64,000 nt of DNA from Chenopodium formosanum (taxonomy: Eukaryota > Streptophyta > Magnoliopsida > Caryophyllales > Amaranthaceae). This document shows, piece by piece, positions 10,490 to 20,472 of the stretch. Within the stretch, counting starts at the first letter, position 1. The number at the start of each line of letters is the position of its first letter. The stretch lies in NCBI GenBank assembly GCA_024500155.1, contig CM044874.1, positions 47,972,384 through 48,036,383 of the forward strand, written 5' to 3'. Under the pieces are notes generated by a model that was given only the letters and a program-made list of their open reading frames with translations, made no database searches and had not been told where the DNA came from. A program made the translations under genes and the position numbers.

Positions 10490-10957
10490 GTTTGTTTTCT
10501 TTAAACTCACTCGAATTTTGCTGAATTTTGACATGTTTATTCACAAATTTTCTAAAAATTCAAAATTCATTTTGCTTAATTTGCTTTGTTTGTCGAATTT
10601 TATGCCCTGAAATTGCTTGATTATGTTTGTATATTTCCTTGGGAGTATTTTGAGACTTGTTTGACTCAATTTGGTGGAGAAACGAACAATTCACCATTGT
10701 TGAACCCCTTGAGGTCGTGAGAACAATGCGTATTGTTCCTTACATTTTTGCTAGCTATTTTTGTACAATTTGTCACAATACTTGTCATAGTATTGCAAGA
10801 AATTTTTTAATTGCTTGAAAATGCCATATATGCTTGAATTGAAATCGTGCTCTATTTTAGTACTACGTACTCTGTTTTTTGCGAACATAGTATCGTGCGG
10901 CTAGGCGAACCATAAATACTATAGAGCCTTAATTTTTGTTAATTTTCATAATGTAGT
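10490..10957 (+). promoter_or_regulatory. Truncated leader region of PMD copy 1
   Basis: Homologous to 38735-39213 and 47215-47686. The upstream part, including the palindrome cluster present before copies 2 and 3, has been removed by the junction with the LTR at 10489. Noncoding. Confidence 0.7.
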
Positions 10958-13309
10958 ATGGCTAGGCAACGCGGTTCTGGTTCCCGGTCTCAAGACACTC
11001 GACGGGAGCACAAGCACGTGGATGAGGGCGAGGAGTCATCTACCTTTCTTGGTCCCTTCCCTGAGTGGGATGAGCGGACCTTGTTTTTCGCTCTCGAGCA
11101 TCACATTTCAGAGCAGGTGCGTCGCGGGATCGTTAGCGGGAGGACGCGTAGCCACGGCTCCGGCAACGAGTCCATTGGCTACTTGTACAACAAGTAATTC
11201 TGCAATGATGAGGGATTGCGACATCTTTGGGAGTCTTGTGGGCTGACTGCCTTGTTTCGGGCCACTCAGGCAATGTACTCTTTTGACGCGAGCCACCACG
11301 TGGTTTGAGCTTTAGTGGAATTCTTCTGGGACACTACCAACACTTTTCACTTTCTTGGGGCGAGATGACTGTCACCCCTACTGTCTTTAGTCTTATCTCG
11401 AGACTGGTGTTTCGCTCGACTGTGCTGCCATTTAACATTACGATTTCTATCCTTTCTCCGATAGTCCAGGAGCTTTTGGGTCCGATTACCGTTCGAGCCC
11501 GTGCTGAGGTTGAGTCGTCTCGACTTAGCGCTCGGTGTATCCGCCGGTCTACTCTAGCGATGGCTTTCGAGGATGATGTGACATCTAGTGAGCAGCAGGT
11601 GCGCATCTTCGTTCTTATCTTGCTATAAGGGACTTTTTCCCCTGACGTAGTCACGTACTTCTCTACTACCTTCCTGTTCTCCGCGACCTTCAGTTGGTCG
11701 GGACCTATGACTAGGCCAGCTTGGCCTCTGCGGATTTCTTGCGGGGCTTGCGAGGCTTCTGTCGTCATAGAGCTTTCACAAAAAACATCACACTCTTTAG
11801 CTTCTAGAGAATTTTAGAGGTATACTTTATCCCTTTTTATAGTTAGCTCTAGATTCTTATTAGCATTCGCTGATCTTCTTCTGTCTTTGTTCATAGATTT
11901 GGTTCTACGAGTACTTTCCACTGCTAGCGCCGACGAGACCATCTCCTCGCGAGCTCCCTATTGGCTCATGTTGGGGAGGTTGCATTAGAGATCAGGCGAC
12001 TACTGCCCATGTCCAAGAGTTGATTCTCTCGGTATGTTCCTTTTGAACAGTTGTCGTTTTTGTATTGCCTTTTGATAGAATTTTACCTTATAGAATATTT
12101 TGCAGGAGCTTGATGTAGTGTATCGGCCATGGGCCGATCTAGCTAATCCTGCGCTAGCCGCTCTGTACACTACCAAGCGTCGTTACTTTCAGGGGATGTA
12201 CGAGGGTGTGTTGTACCTCGGTCAGAGAGTGGCTATTCAGCACTCTTCAGAGATTGTTGTCGTCCCTGCTCCTCCGCCCTGACATATGTTCCATGATGCG
12301 ATGTTGATAAACTTGGCGGAGAGGTCGCCTGCTTGTACTCCTTGGCGATCTCATGCTAGCTCGGGGTGGTGCTACGAGGAGGACCCGCTGCAACTGCTAG
12401 CTCCGGCCCCTTTTTTATCCGAGGAGGCGGCGGTATGCTTTTTATTTTTTAGCTCTTTCCTAAATAGCCCCAAGTGGACTTTAATCACTTAGATTTGCTT
12501 TTTGTCAGGCTGGGCCTGCTGAGTTCGTTCCTCCTCGGATGTCCATCAGCTATTAGAGGACATACGGCCCCGTTGAGGAGATGATTCCCCGGCTCCTGAG
12601 GATCAGTGCTTCGTCGAGCGATCTATTCCTCGTCACCAGACTCGGGTGAGTTATTTGCTTGCTATTTATTTATACTTGTCTTCTATGGTTACTGACTTTT
12701 TTTGATAGTTCTCGCGCGAGGTGGTGAGGTGCATAGACGCCTTTCGGAGTCAGTTAGTGAGGATAAGGAACATAGCTTCCTATCGTCATGACAACGTTGA
12801 TCAAGAGGTATCTTTTTTCCTTTATTTTGCATTGTTTATCCTCCCGTTTTTTGTGCATCTGACTTGATTTAATTTTGCAGGGACAACCTATTCCTTCACG
12901 TACTTGAACGAGACCCGATGCTAGGATGGAGCCGTCTAGGTCTGGCTCGAGGCGTTGCCGCACTACTTCTTGTGGTCGAGGTGGCCGATTTGACGCTGCT
13001 CGGACTGAGGCTGTGGAGGGTTTGGGTTCTTCCTCTGAAGGTGCACAGAGTGGGCCAATGGGCCAAGGAGGCGCGACATCGGCTCATCTGGTAGGTGGTG
13101 GGACGTACGAGTTTGGCTCGTCGTCGCAGCAACCCTCGTAACCTCAGCCTTTGTTGGTTCAGCACCAGGGTGAGCTTGGGTGGACTAGCCCTGAGTTGAG
13201 GTTCCCGACTCCTGGCGAGTCTAGAGCTGGAGAGGAGCATACTCCTCGGTCTGCGATGTTCTTCGATATGATGAACATTCCTCATCATCTGCACCCTCCA
13301 GCACCGTAG
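10958..13309 (+). pseudogene. Plant mobile domain (PMD) gene, copy 1, decayed
   Basis: Six exons can be read: 10958-11819, 11897-12031, 12105-12432, 12509-12645, 12709-12807 and 12881-13309, all with GT...AG borders. The first exon starts MARQRGSGSRS, then FPEWDERTLFFALE, then the PMD core: a DTTNTFHF-like stretch (broken here), and a DLHMVGSYDWASLAYADLL-like stretch in the sister copies. PMD (aminotransferase-like) proteins include Arabidopsis MAIN and MAIL1, nuclear proteins tied to silencing and gene expression; versions captured by Tat and Mutator elements are common. This copy has TAA at codon 80, TGA further on (CGA to TGA), and a one-base deletion in the TFHFPWGEM motif. It is antisense to its host element, which explains why introns survive retrotransposition. 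Confidence 0.85.
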
Positions 13310-13372
13310 TTGTACTTGTTTTTTTATTTTATTTTGATTAATTTTGCTCAAAAATTTCAGCCATTTTTATTA

Positions 13373-14537
13373 TTAATGGAGGGTATCCGACTTTCTCCCC
13401 CAAGAAAAAATGAAAAATAGAGTAAGGTGTTACGATGCATGTTGAAATGAGTTTAAGCAACTATACGCGCCGATGTGGTATATATCTTAGGGAACAATAT
13501 CCTAAGATATCTTGAAAGCATTTATGTAACTTAGGCACGGAGGCTAAGCACTTCATACTTTGTGATGTGATGATGGTTATGACGATGAGTTATTTTGATA
13601 TGACAAAGTATGCTTCAATATTGTGTTAAGATTTCATGACAAAGGGTTCCTACGGGAAGTATATTTGGTCAAGTATCTATGATATGTGTGATAGTGAAAC
13701 TAAAGTTAGGCCGCAAGGGATAAGTGTGTGGAAAAATATATTTAAAAGAGTCAAATGATGGTGACTCTTTAGGCTAGGTAAGCTAATGACGTAGGGATCA
13801 AGCCCCCAAGTCTATCTCTAAATGAAAAAGGATGAGCATTGGAAATTCCTAGATATGATCAATTATGAACTTAAATATGAATGCATTTTTTATTACGGCC
13901 GCACCTCGATGTGAGGTTGCCCACGTATCTGTTAGGAATCAGGCCGAACGTAGCTCTAGCCGAACCTCACAAAAGTGTGTGTATACCTCAAAGAGGTCTT
14001 TTAAGGGTTGTAACGTGGTTAGGCTAAAGGTTGAAGAAGAAAAGGATAAAGGCTCAAGACCCTAGGTAAGCCCCTCAAGGTGTGCAATCTTGTTTTAGAA
14101 TCTTTATATTTTTATGCTTGAGGCTTTCTACTCTTTTTTAGCTCTTTCTTTTGATTTAGCATTTAATTTATTTTTATAAGTTTGGGTAATCACGATCTTG
14201 CGGTCTATCACTCACTTGGCATTCATGTTTCTCAGGCACGGTACCGAGCACTCGATAAGTGACGCAATCTGAGGCGTATTCTTAACAAAGATCTGTTCAT
14301 ATCAATGATATTGGAACACTTGCCCTTTGTTACAATTTTATTATTTTTGCTATTTTATTTATTTTGATTCACTCAAGCTTTTGAAAATTGCATAAGTTGT
14401 ACACTGTCCCATCCCAAGTTTAGGTAGATGTGGGTTGAAGAAAGAAAGGTCAATCATTAGACGAGGCTGAAAGTGGTTTATCAAGAGAGTGATTACATAT
14501 TTGAAGGGTGAAAGGTAATATGATGTGGCTACAAGGG
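13373..14537 (+). repeat. A-element conserved noncoding region between gag-pol and PMD
   Basis: Shared with 41430-42640 and, inverted, with 5420-6940. It begins with the 3' UTR of PMD (AATGGAGGGTATCCGACTTTC) and includes the GAGGTTGCCCACGTATC...GGAATCAGGC box near 13910-13950. A 66-residue frame at 13865-14065 is conserved in all three copies (core VRNQAE...KCVYTSKRSFKGCNV), but no family is recognised. Confidence 0.75.
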
Positions 14538-15598
14538 TGATAAGTGACTTTTATGTCACTTTTAGGGTGTTTATTGAGTCGTATTCCGGCTTATTTTCCA
14601 ATAATTTCACCTTTTATATCCTTTATTTCTATTATTTTATTATTCTTGTCTTTTATTCTTTATTTTGAGTATTTTTGTAATTTTCTATAGTTTTTAGTTT
14701 ATTTTCGTGTTTTATTTTATTTTTCTTTCTTTTAATGTTTGTAGTTTAAGTCGTTAGTTTTTATTTTTAATAATTTCTCTTTTTATCTCGTTTTCTTATT
14801 TATTTTAGTTTCGTATTTTATTTTATTTTATTTTATTTCATTTAATTTTATTATTTCTTTAGTTTTAGCATTTTATTTTATTTTATTTTACTTTATTTAT
14901 CTTATTTTATTTTACTTTATTTTTCTTTATTTTATTTATTTTATTTTATTTTCCATTTCACCCTCGTGTTTTTTGTTGTAGGTGTTCCGGGTTTCAAAGT
15001 CATGTTCGAGTTCGGAGGTCCAACGTTCGAGGTTCAATATACGTGTCTCAAGTTTTGAGTCATAAATGGAGTTTCGAACTCAAGTCAAACACTTCACAAT
15101 GCCCCTACCCGACCTAGCTGCTGCCCACCTCTTAACCTACACCACACCATCCCTTAACCTCCACCACACCATCTCCCCTGCTCCAACCACACAGCTTCTC
15201 CCCTGCTCCCAATCACACTCAACACCACCAGCCCTCACAGCAACCTCCACCCACCAACACAACACCACCAACACCACGCAGCTCACCACTTACCACCACA
15301 CACCTTCAACCCCACAACAACACCAATTTCAGCCGCCAGCAATTACCACTTCTAACCCGCCCCCACAACAACCAATTAAACCACCAGCCCTTCACCCACA
15401 ATTAACCACCCAAAAATCCAACCCAATTACTCACCAATTACAGCCACATTTCGCCCAACACCCAAACCCACAGAGTTGTAACTCGCGGCCGCGCACCCCT
15501 GTCAGAAAGAGCACACAATTGAGTCCAAAATCAGAGTCGAGGCAGAAGCTCTGTGCGACCTCTGTGCGACTTCTGTGCGGGCGCGAAATCGTGGGTCA
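14538..15598 (+). mobile_element. Truncated family C-like LTR
   Basis: Starts TGATAAGTGACTTTTATGTC, the same start as the C LTRs at 24849, 30289 and 63729. It includes an (ATTTT)n-rich stretch (14810-14955) and a CCACAA-rich stretch (15100-15470). It breaks off at a GC-rich inverted and tandem motif zone (15480-15595: GCGGCCGCGC, then three CTCTGTGCGAC-type units). That zone sits where the palindrome cluster lies in the intact C LTR. The TATA box and everything downstream are missing. The gag-pol of the host A element is also gone at this junction. Confidence 0.7.
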
Positions 15599-15601
15599 AT
15601 C

Positions 15602-16445
15602 ACAAGTTAAACAAACGGTTAGGAAAAATCATATATAGTATGCACAACAAATAATGCACAAGTAGTCAAGTAGGCACAAAATGATGCAATAAGTTTGCAA
15701 CCTAACCATGGCTCTAGTTCTCTAAAGTTCGGGATATGGGTTAGTCAAAGAGGGTCCATGGTTATGAGTTCGGATGCATTGCGCGGAAGCCTTACCTTTG
15801 GAAGGGTTGGCGCGTGTGTATGGGACCCCGCGAGTTAAACTCGTTTCCATGGTTTGGTGAATTCAACATTCTTGGATGTACCCTTTGTTGCTTGAAGCGT
15901 TCAATCAGGTAGATGGAGCATGAATTCCTAGAGGGTTATTTCCATATGTAGAACACATATAGGTTTCAGAAAAGTGATAAAAACTCAATCAGGAAGTAGA
16001 ATCAAGCCAACAGTGCTAAAACTAGTCGAAACAAGAAGGCAGATTTCTAGCTCGGCATTGGAAGAACATGGCGCCAAAAAACGGAGTCTGTCGCCAAACG
16101 ACAGAATTGTCGCCAGGCAACACAACAATTTTTCAGGCGATGAACGCCACTGTTTAGATGCTAGTTCCTACATGCCTCTGTAGCTTTCTGTGTTTTTAGA
16201 ATTTTCCAGTTTTTGCAGTATTATTTCTATTCTAGTTGTGAAAGATATTTTTCAAATTTCCTACGTGTAAAAATCCTATGTTTTTGACTCATTACGGATG
16301 GTCTTTCCAATGAGAACCTTTATTTATGCATATGAAAATAATGTTAATCAAAATTACGCACATGAAATACTTAGAACTTTTCGAGTCTCATCCACTCATT
16401 CTAAGTCATTGCGGAAATAAAATTCAGGAATTAAAATAAAAATAT
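15602..16445 (-). repeat. Family A leader, minus orientation (element 0)
   Basis: Start of a 2.7-kb block (15602-18310) duplicated at 44254-46980. Noncoding leader between primer site and gag. It contains a family A palindrome cluster at 16066-16140, with AGTCTGTCGCCAAACGACAG and TTGTCGCCAGGCAACA. Confidence 0.75.
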
Positions 16446-16463
16446 TCCCCAGTGGATTCGTCA
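16446..16463 (-). promoter_or_regulatory. Primer-binding site of family A element 0
   Basis: Minus strand TGACGAATCCACTGGGGA. It differs at two positions from the B site at 3347. It is adjacent to the LTR end at 16470. Confidence 0.75.
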
Positions 16464-16469
16464 AAAAAC

Positions 16470-17193
16470 TTTGGGGAATATTTCAAGCATTACCCCAAAC
16501 TTGAACCCCACTATGATCATACAATTAAGCATGGTGACGTCCAAAGGGAAAAAAGCTAGAGCAAAAGAGTCGCCAGGGTGGGTCTGTTGCCAGGCGATAA
16601 CCTGTTGTTTGGCGACGCGGAAGGTTTTCCACGCTTTTTCTACTTTTTGATAAAATCAAGTCGTAAAAGTCTGTACGAAGGGTAAAATCGTAATTTCACA
16701 TAAAACACTTCTTTTATTCAAAATAAAACTCATAAAACATAATTATCAATCCTAATCCCATTAGGATAGAAAACAACCTTCTAGAAAACTCTAGAAGACT
16801 ATAGTTAATCCTAATTGCATAAGGAATGATAATTCATAATAGGCCCTCCTCTAGATCACTGGGCCGCATATAAAAACCTAACCGGGCCCAGTTTAGTAAT
16901 TGTGCCATAACTTCCTCATTATTCATCGGAATTGGGCTTATAATATGTAGTTGGAAAGCTCTTTTTGAACCCTATCCAAATACACTATTATTGGACCCTT
17001 GTTATGGACCAAACTAAACAGGATTGTCTATTTTCATAAAATAGAGCAAGTTTTCGAAAACAGAGAGAGATTTTTAATAATAACTAACCACAACATTAGA
17101 CTTTCTACACTTTCACTTCATTCGATTATGGTTCAACGCGAAAGGTATTCATCACTTGGTTTGGTTTTGGGGAGACACAAATGGGTGTCTACA
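16470..17193 (-). mobile_element. Family A 5' LTR with internal deletion (724 bp)
   Basis: Ends match the A LTR (GTGTCTACA at the high end, GGGAATATTTC at the low end). About 1.1 kb between GAGTCGCCA and the palindromes is absent, removing the TATA box, the start site and most of R/U5. The breakpoints share the string AGTCGCCA, so the loss probably went through microhomology. The copy at 45145-45867 has the same deletion. A palindrome remnant lies at 16572-16622. Confidence 0.82.
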
Positions 17194-17524
17194 CATATTT
17201 TATTGGAAAAATTGCTTTCACTAATCCTTACTTTCTCTATTTCGCTTTTAATAATCCCAACTATCAATTATTATCTAATAATCCCAACTTTTATACCCGT
17301 TCGCTTTTATTAGACCCTTCAGGTTTAAAACCTACTATTACCGATTTCGTGTATGACGTGGAAAACACCATTGGATTTTTTGGGATTATCTTAAATTAAA
17401 AAAAAATTAAACCCCCCTTTTTCTGTTAAAACCCTTATTTACCAAAGACTTGTACGTTATTTCCCTGCTTCTCCTTTTCTCTTTAAATTCCCTATTCTCT
17501 CTTTTCTCTTGATTTACTTCAATA
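17194..17524 (+). promoter_or_regulatory. Upstream region of GRF zinc-finger gene copy 1
   Basis: Homologous to 45868-46196. AT-rich, with CTCTTTAAATTCCCTATTCTC shortly before the start codon as a possible core promoter. It directly abuts the LTR at 17193 with no polypurine tract, so it looks like the flank of the LTR and not part of its element. Confidence 0.5.
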
Positions 17525-18087
17525 ATGGCAGGAGGAAACCATTATTTTTTTGGTGCTTCGTCGTCAACGTCTAGGTATTGTTGGGTCAAGATCAAATTGC
17601 ACGTGTGGGATAGAGACGGTGGTGCTTACTGTTAAAAATGGGCAAAATTCTAGGCGTAGATTTTTTTGGTGTCCAAAATGGCCAGTAAGAGTGATTAATT
17701 TCTTGTTAATTTCTAATTTTAAGAATTATGATATATTTAAGGTTTTGGTTTTGTAAAATTGATATGTTTTTTTAGAGGAAACAAGTTGCATTTTTTTTGA
17801 AATGGGTAAATTGCAATAATGAGGTGGATGATGATCTTTGGTTTAAAATCATTGAAAGGGATACACCTATTGCCGAGATGGAGTTCAATCAAAGCATTTT
17901 AGAAGAGAAGGCCAATAAATTCCAAGGGAAGAAGAACGAATTGGAAGAAGATTTACAAGAAATGAAGACACAAATTTGTCAAATGAGGATTCAATTGATG
18001 ATGACTGCTAGGAATGAGAGGATGTTGTCAATGGCACTGGTTGTTTCATGGGTGTTATTAGGCATTTTGATTTTTTATCTTAAGTAA
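17525..18087 (+). pseudogene. GRF-type zinc finger, coiled-coil, transmembrane protein, copy 1
   Basis: Exon 1 is 17525-17684 and exon 2 is 17776-18087, with GT...AG intron borders (GCCAGTAAGAG and TTTTTTTAG). The protein begins MAGGNH, then a Ser-rich stretch, then the GRF finger: CTCG, TVKN, RRRFFWCPKW. After the intron come FFLKWVN, an acidic coiled coil of about 60 residues, and a C-terminal membrane anchor (MALVVSWVLLGILIFYL). This architecture is common in a large plant family often found next to transposons; GRF domains bind single-stranded nucleic acid in other proteins. Copy 1 lacks two bases in the Ser-rich part compared with copy 2, a frameshift before the finger. Exon 2 is open to TAA. 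Confidence 0.8.
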
Positions 18088-18780
18088 AAGGTGGATGTAG
18101 TGTTGAAGCTTATGTACTATTTTTTAAGTGTTTTTTTTTTGTTTTGTTTAATGAATGAACCTAATGTGCTTGGTGCAACTTATTTAGTACTCTGTATTTT
18201 ATGAAGTTCCTATAATACAATGTTTTAATTGTCAAAATCAAACAATTAAGCTCTGTTGTTTAGATCATGCCTAACACAAAATAGGTACAAAATCAAGTGG
18301 TAGGAATGATTCCAAATATATAATTTGCAGATTACAGTGTTGTAGTCCAGTAGGGAATATTTCAAGCATCCCATAATTGAGCCCCACTGTGATCATACAC
18401 TTAAGCATGGTGGCTTCCAAAGGGAAGGAAGATAGAGTAAAAGAGTCGACAACAAGTTTTAGGAACTTGTAAACCGTTCACAGGGTGAAGGTTACACCCC
18501 TTAACGATCCAGGAGATCGTTAACTCCAATAGGTCTAGAACCATGACTAGAAGTTCGGGGATGAAGGTATAAATCCAACCTAAAAGAGATTGAACTTGCC
18601 CTAAAAATATGCCTCTACTTTATTCTTCTCGTATTCATGTGCGCTTTCTGACTAACATATGCATGCAATCAATAGATTAACCCGAAACCTGTTTAATCTA
18701 TGTTGGTTGAATATTAATGCACAAAGAAGAGTATTAATGGCGATCACCACTACTACAAATATAGGAAAAGGGATCTATCT

Positions 18781-18920
18781 AAAGAGGCCTGTTACAAGAC
18801 TTAACAGGTCTCTTTGGTCAAAGAGACCTGTTGTCATTGATAACAGGTCTCTAAAGAGCGATTTGTTGGCGGGAAAAAAACAAAGAGACCTGTTGTTAGT
18901 GTTAACAGGTCTCTTTGTTT
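18781..18920. repeat. CACTA subterminal repeats, left
   Basis: Six copies of AGAGACCTGTT or its complement AACAGGTCTCT, arranged as inverted pairs (AAAGAGACCTGTTG ... AACAGGTCTCTTTG). In En/Spm, subterminal motifs bind the element's regulatory protein TNPA; the same role is inferred here. Confidence 0.9.
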
Positions 18921-19028
18921 TTATTATTTTTTTAATCTAAATTTTTTTTATGATTACTTATATCCTAGTATCACGTGTACATACACTAGTATCAAATAAC
19001 TAAGAAGCAAAAAAGAAATATTGTGTTT

Positions 19029-19062
<34 letters not shown>

Positions 19063-20472
19063 ATATTAAGTAATTTTTTTTTTATTAAAAAAAAAAAAAG
19101 TTAAGACTACTTCACGTGTACTACTAACTTGAGGAAACATGTACTATACTACTAACTTAGAGTTTTAGACTAACACATCCTCATTAAAAAAATAAAAAAT
19201 TAAACTAAGGGGCTAAAAGGGGTTTCTACTTGGTAGTAGCAGTTCATAGTTTCATCTTCTTCCTCCAATAATCCAAACCCTCGAAATTCCATGGCTTCCT
19301 TCCCAAGTTTTTCACTACCTTATTAGAGGCGGTCGTTTTCAAGATTGTGTTCACCATCATCTTTTTTGTAAGGCCGTCACTATCGTGAAGTTTACAAAGC
19401 CACCACCATTTGAAGAGTACTCGGGCCACGACTATCAACCACTCCGTTTGTTCAGGCGATTGTACGAGGTAAGCCGTTCGATTTCCGGGCCTCGTCTCCC
19501 AACAACAATTTCGTTCTTCTTTCATTGTTAACTATCAATTAATGATAAAGATTGTTCAATTTTCAGCCATAATACAAGGAATTGCACTACTTTGATCGAT
19601 TTCCCGCCACAACTAGAAACCCCTTATTCTTTTTAAGGTATTTTTCATTCACCTTCCTTACCCAGACAAATAATTGATACTAAGGTTAAAATTGATTTCT
19701 TAATTAAACCTATACTACTCATTAGTTTCAATTTTTATATGTCGTATATATATACTAACTTGTCTTGCTTTTAAAGTGTATTGTACTGTAAATGGATTTT
19801 ATGTTTCTTTTTATTATTCTCTAATTGAATACAATGTTCTAAATTGATATGATATTTAAATTCAGATGATTCATGTTTAGTTTATAGGTGTAAAGATTCT
19901 GCTTGCATATATGGTGGTTGTTTGGGTTATGGTTTCAAATTTGATTTTCCCGTGAAAAGTACGGTTTTGTCGTATTTTGGTTGATAAAAATATTTTGTTT
20001 AATCTAGTAAAATATTTGTTGTATTCTCTAATTTAATATCTTTGTCACCCCCTTACATACATTACAAGGATGCTACTATTTTTATGTTCACTGTCACACA
20101 TCTCTTTTTGTTGTTCCTCATGAATCTTTATATTGTAGGAATGCAATTAATCTAAAACATTAGTGTCTTTATTATAATTGACCTAGTCATTTAGGATTTA
20201 CACATTATTCGGTTAAATATATTGATACTAATAGTAATCAACATAGTGTATGCGGAGAACTCTAAGGAAATGCCACCAATTTTTTTTTTTTTTTTTTTTT
20301 TTTAAGTGATAAGTGAGTATGCATTCACTAGTGAGATTTATTAAACAATTCAAGTTAGGTTGGAGTGATAAGGAGCCAAGACTTACATGTACATATATGT
20401 GAAGACATTATCGCTTTCGAAAATATTATGATTATTATGAATTAGTCTTGAATTGCTATTGGTGCATATAGA
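18921..20472. other. CACTA 5' region upstream of the transposase
   Basis: AT-rich noncoding sequence with long A tracts (19033-19059, 19080-19099) and a T tract (20280-20303). It probably holds the promoter and a spliced leader of the transposase gene. The minus-strand frame at 19244-19525 has no recognisable domain. Confidence 0.5.

Noticed and set aside
15066..15638. 190-residue Pro/Thr/His-rich open frame
   Set aside because: It comes from a CCACAA-rich low-complexity stretch inside a truncated LTR; no domain, and its end runs into the duplicated leader.
15974..16183. Frames in the family A leader (15974 and 44565) sharing TQSGSRIKPTVLELVETRRQ
   Set aside because: They are similar only because the whole block is duplicated, and they run into palindromes; no sign of coding constraint can be judged from two recent copies.
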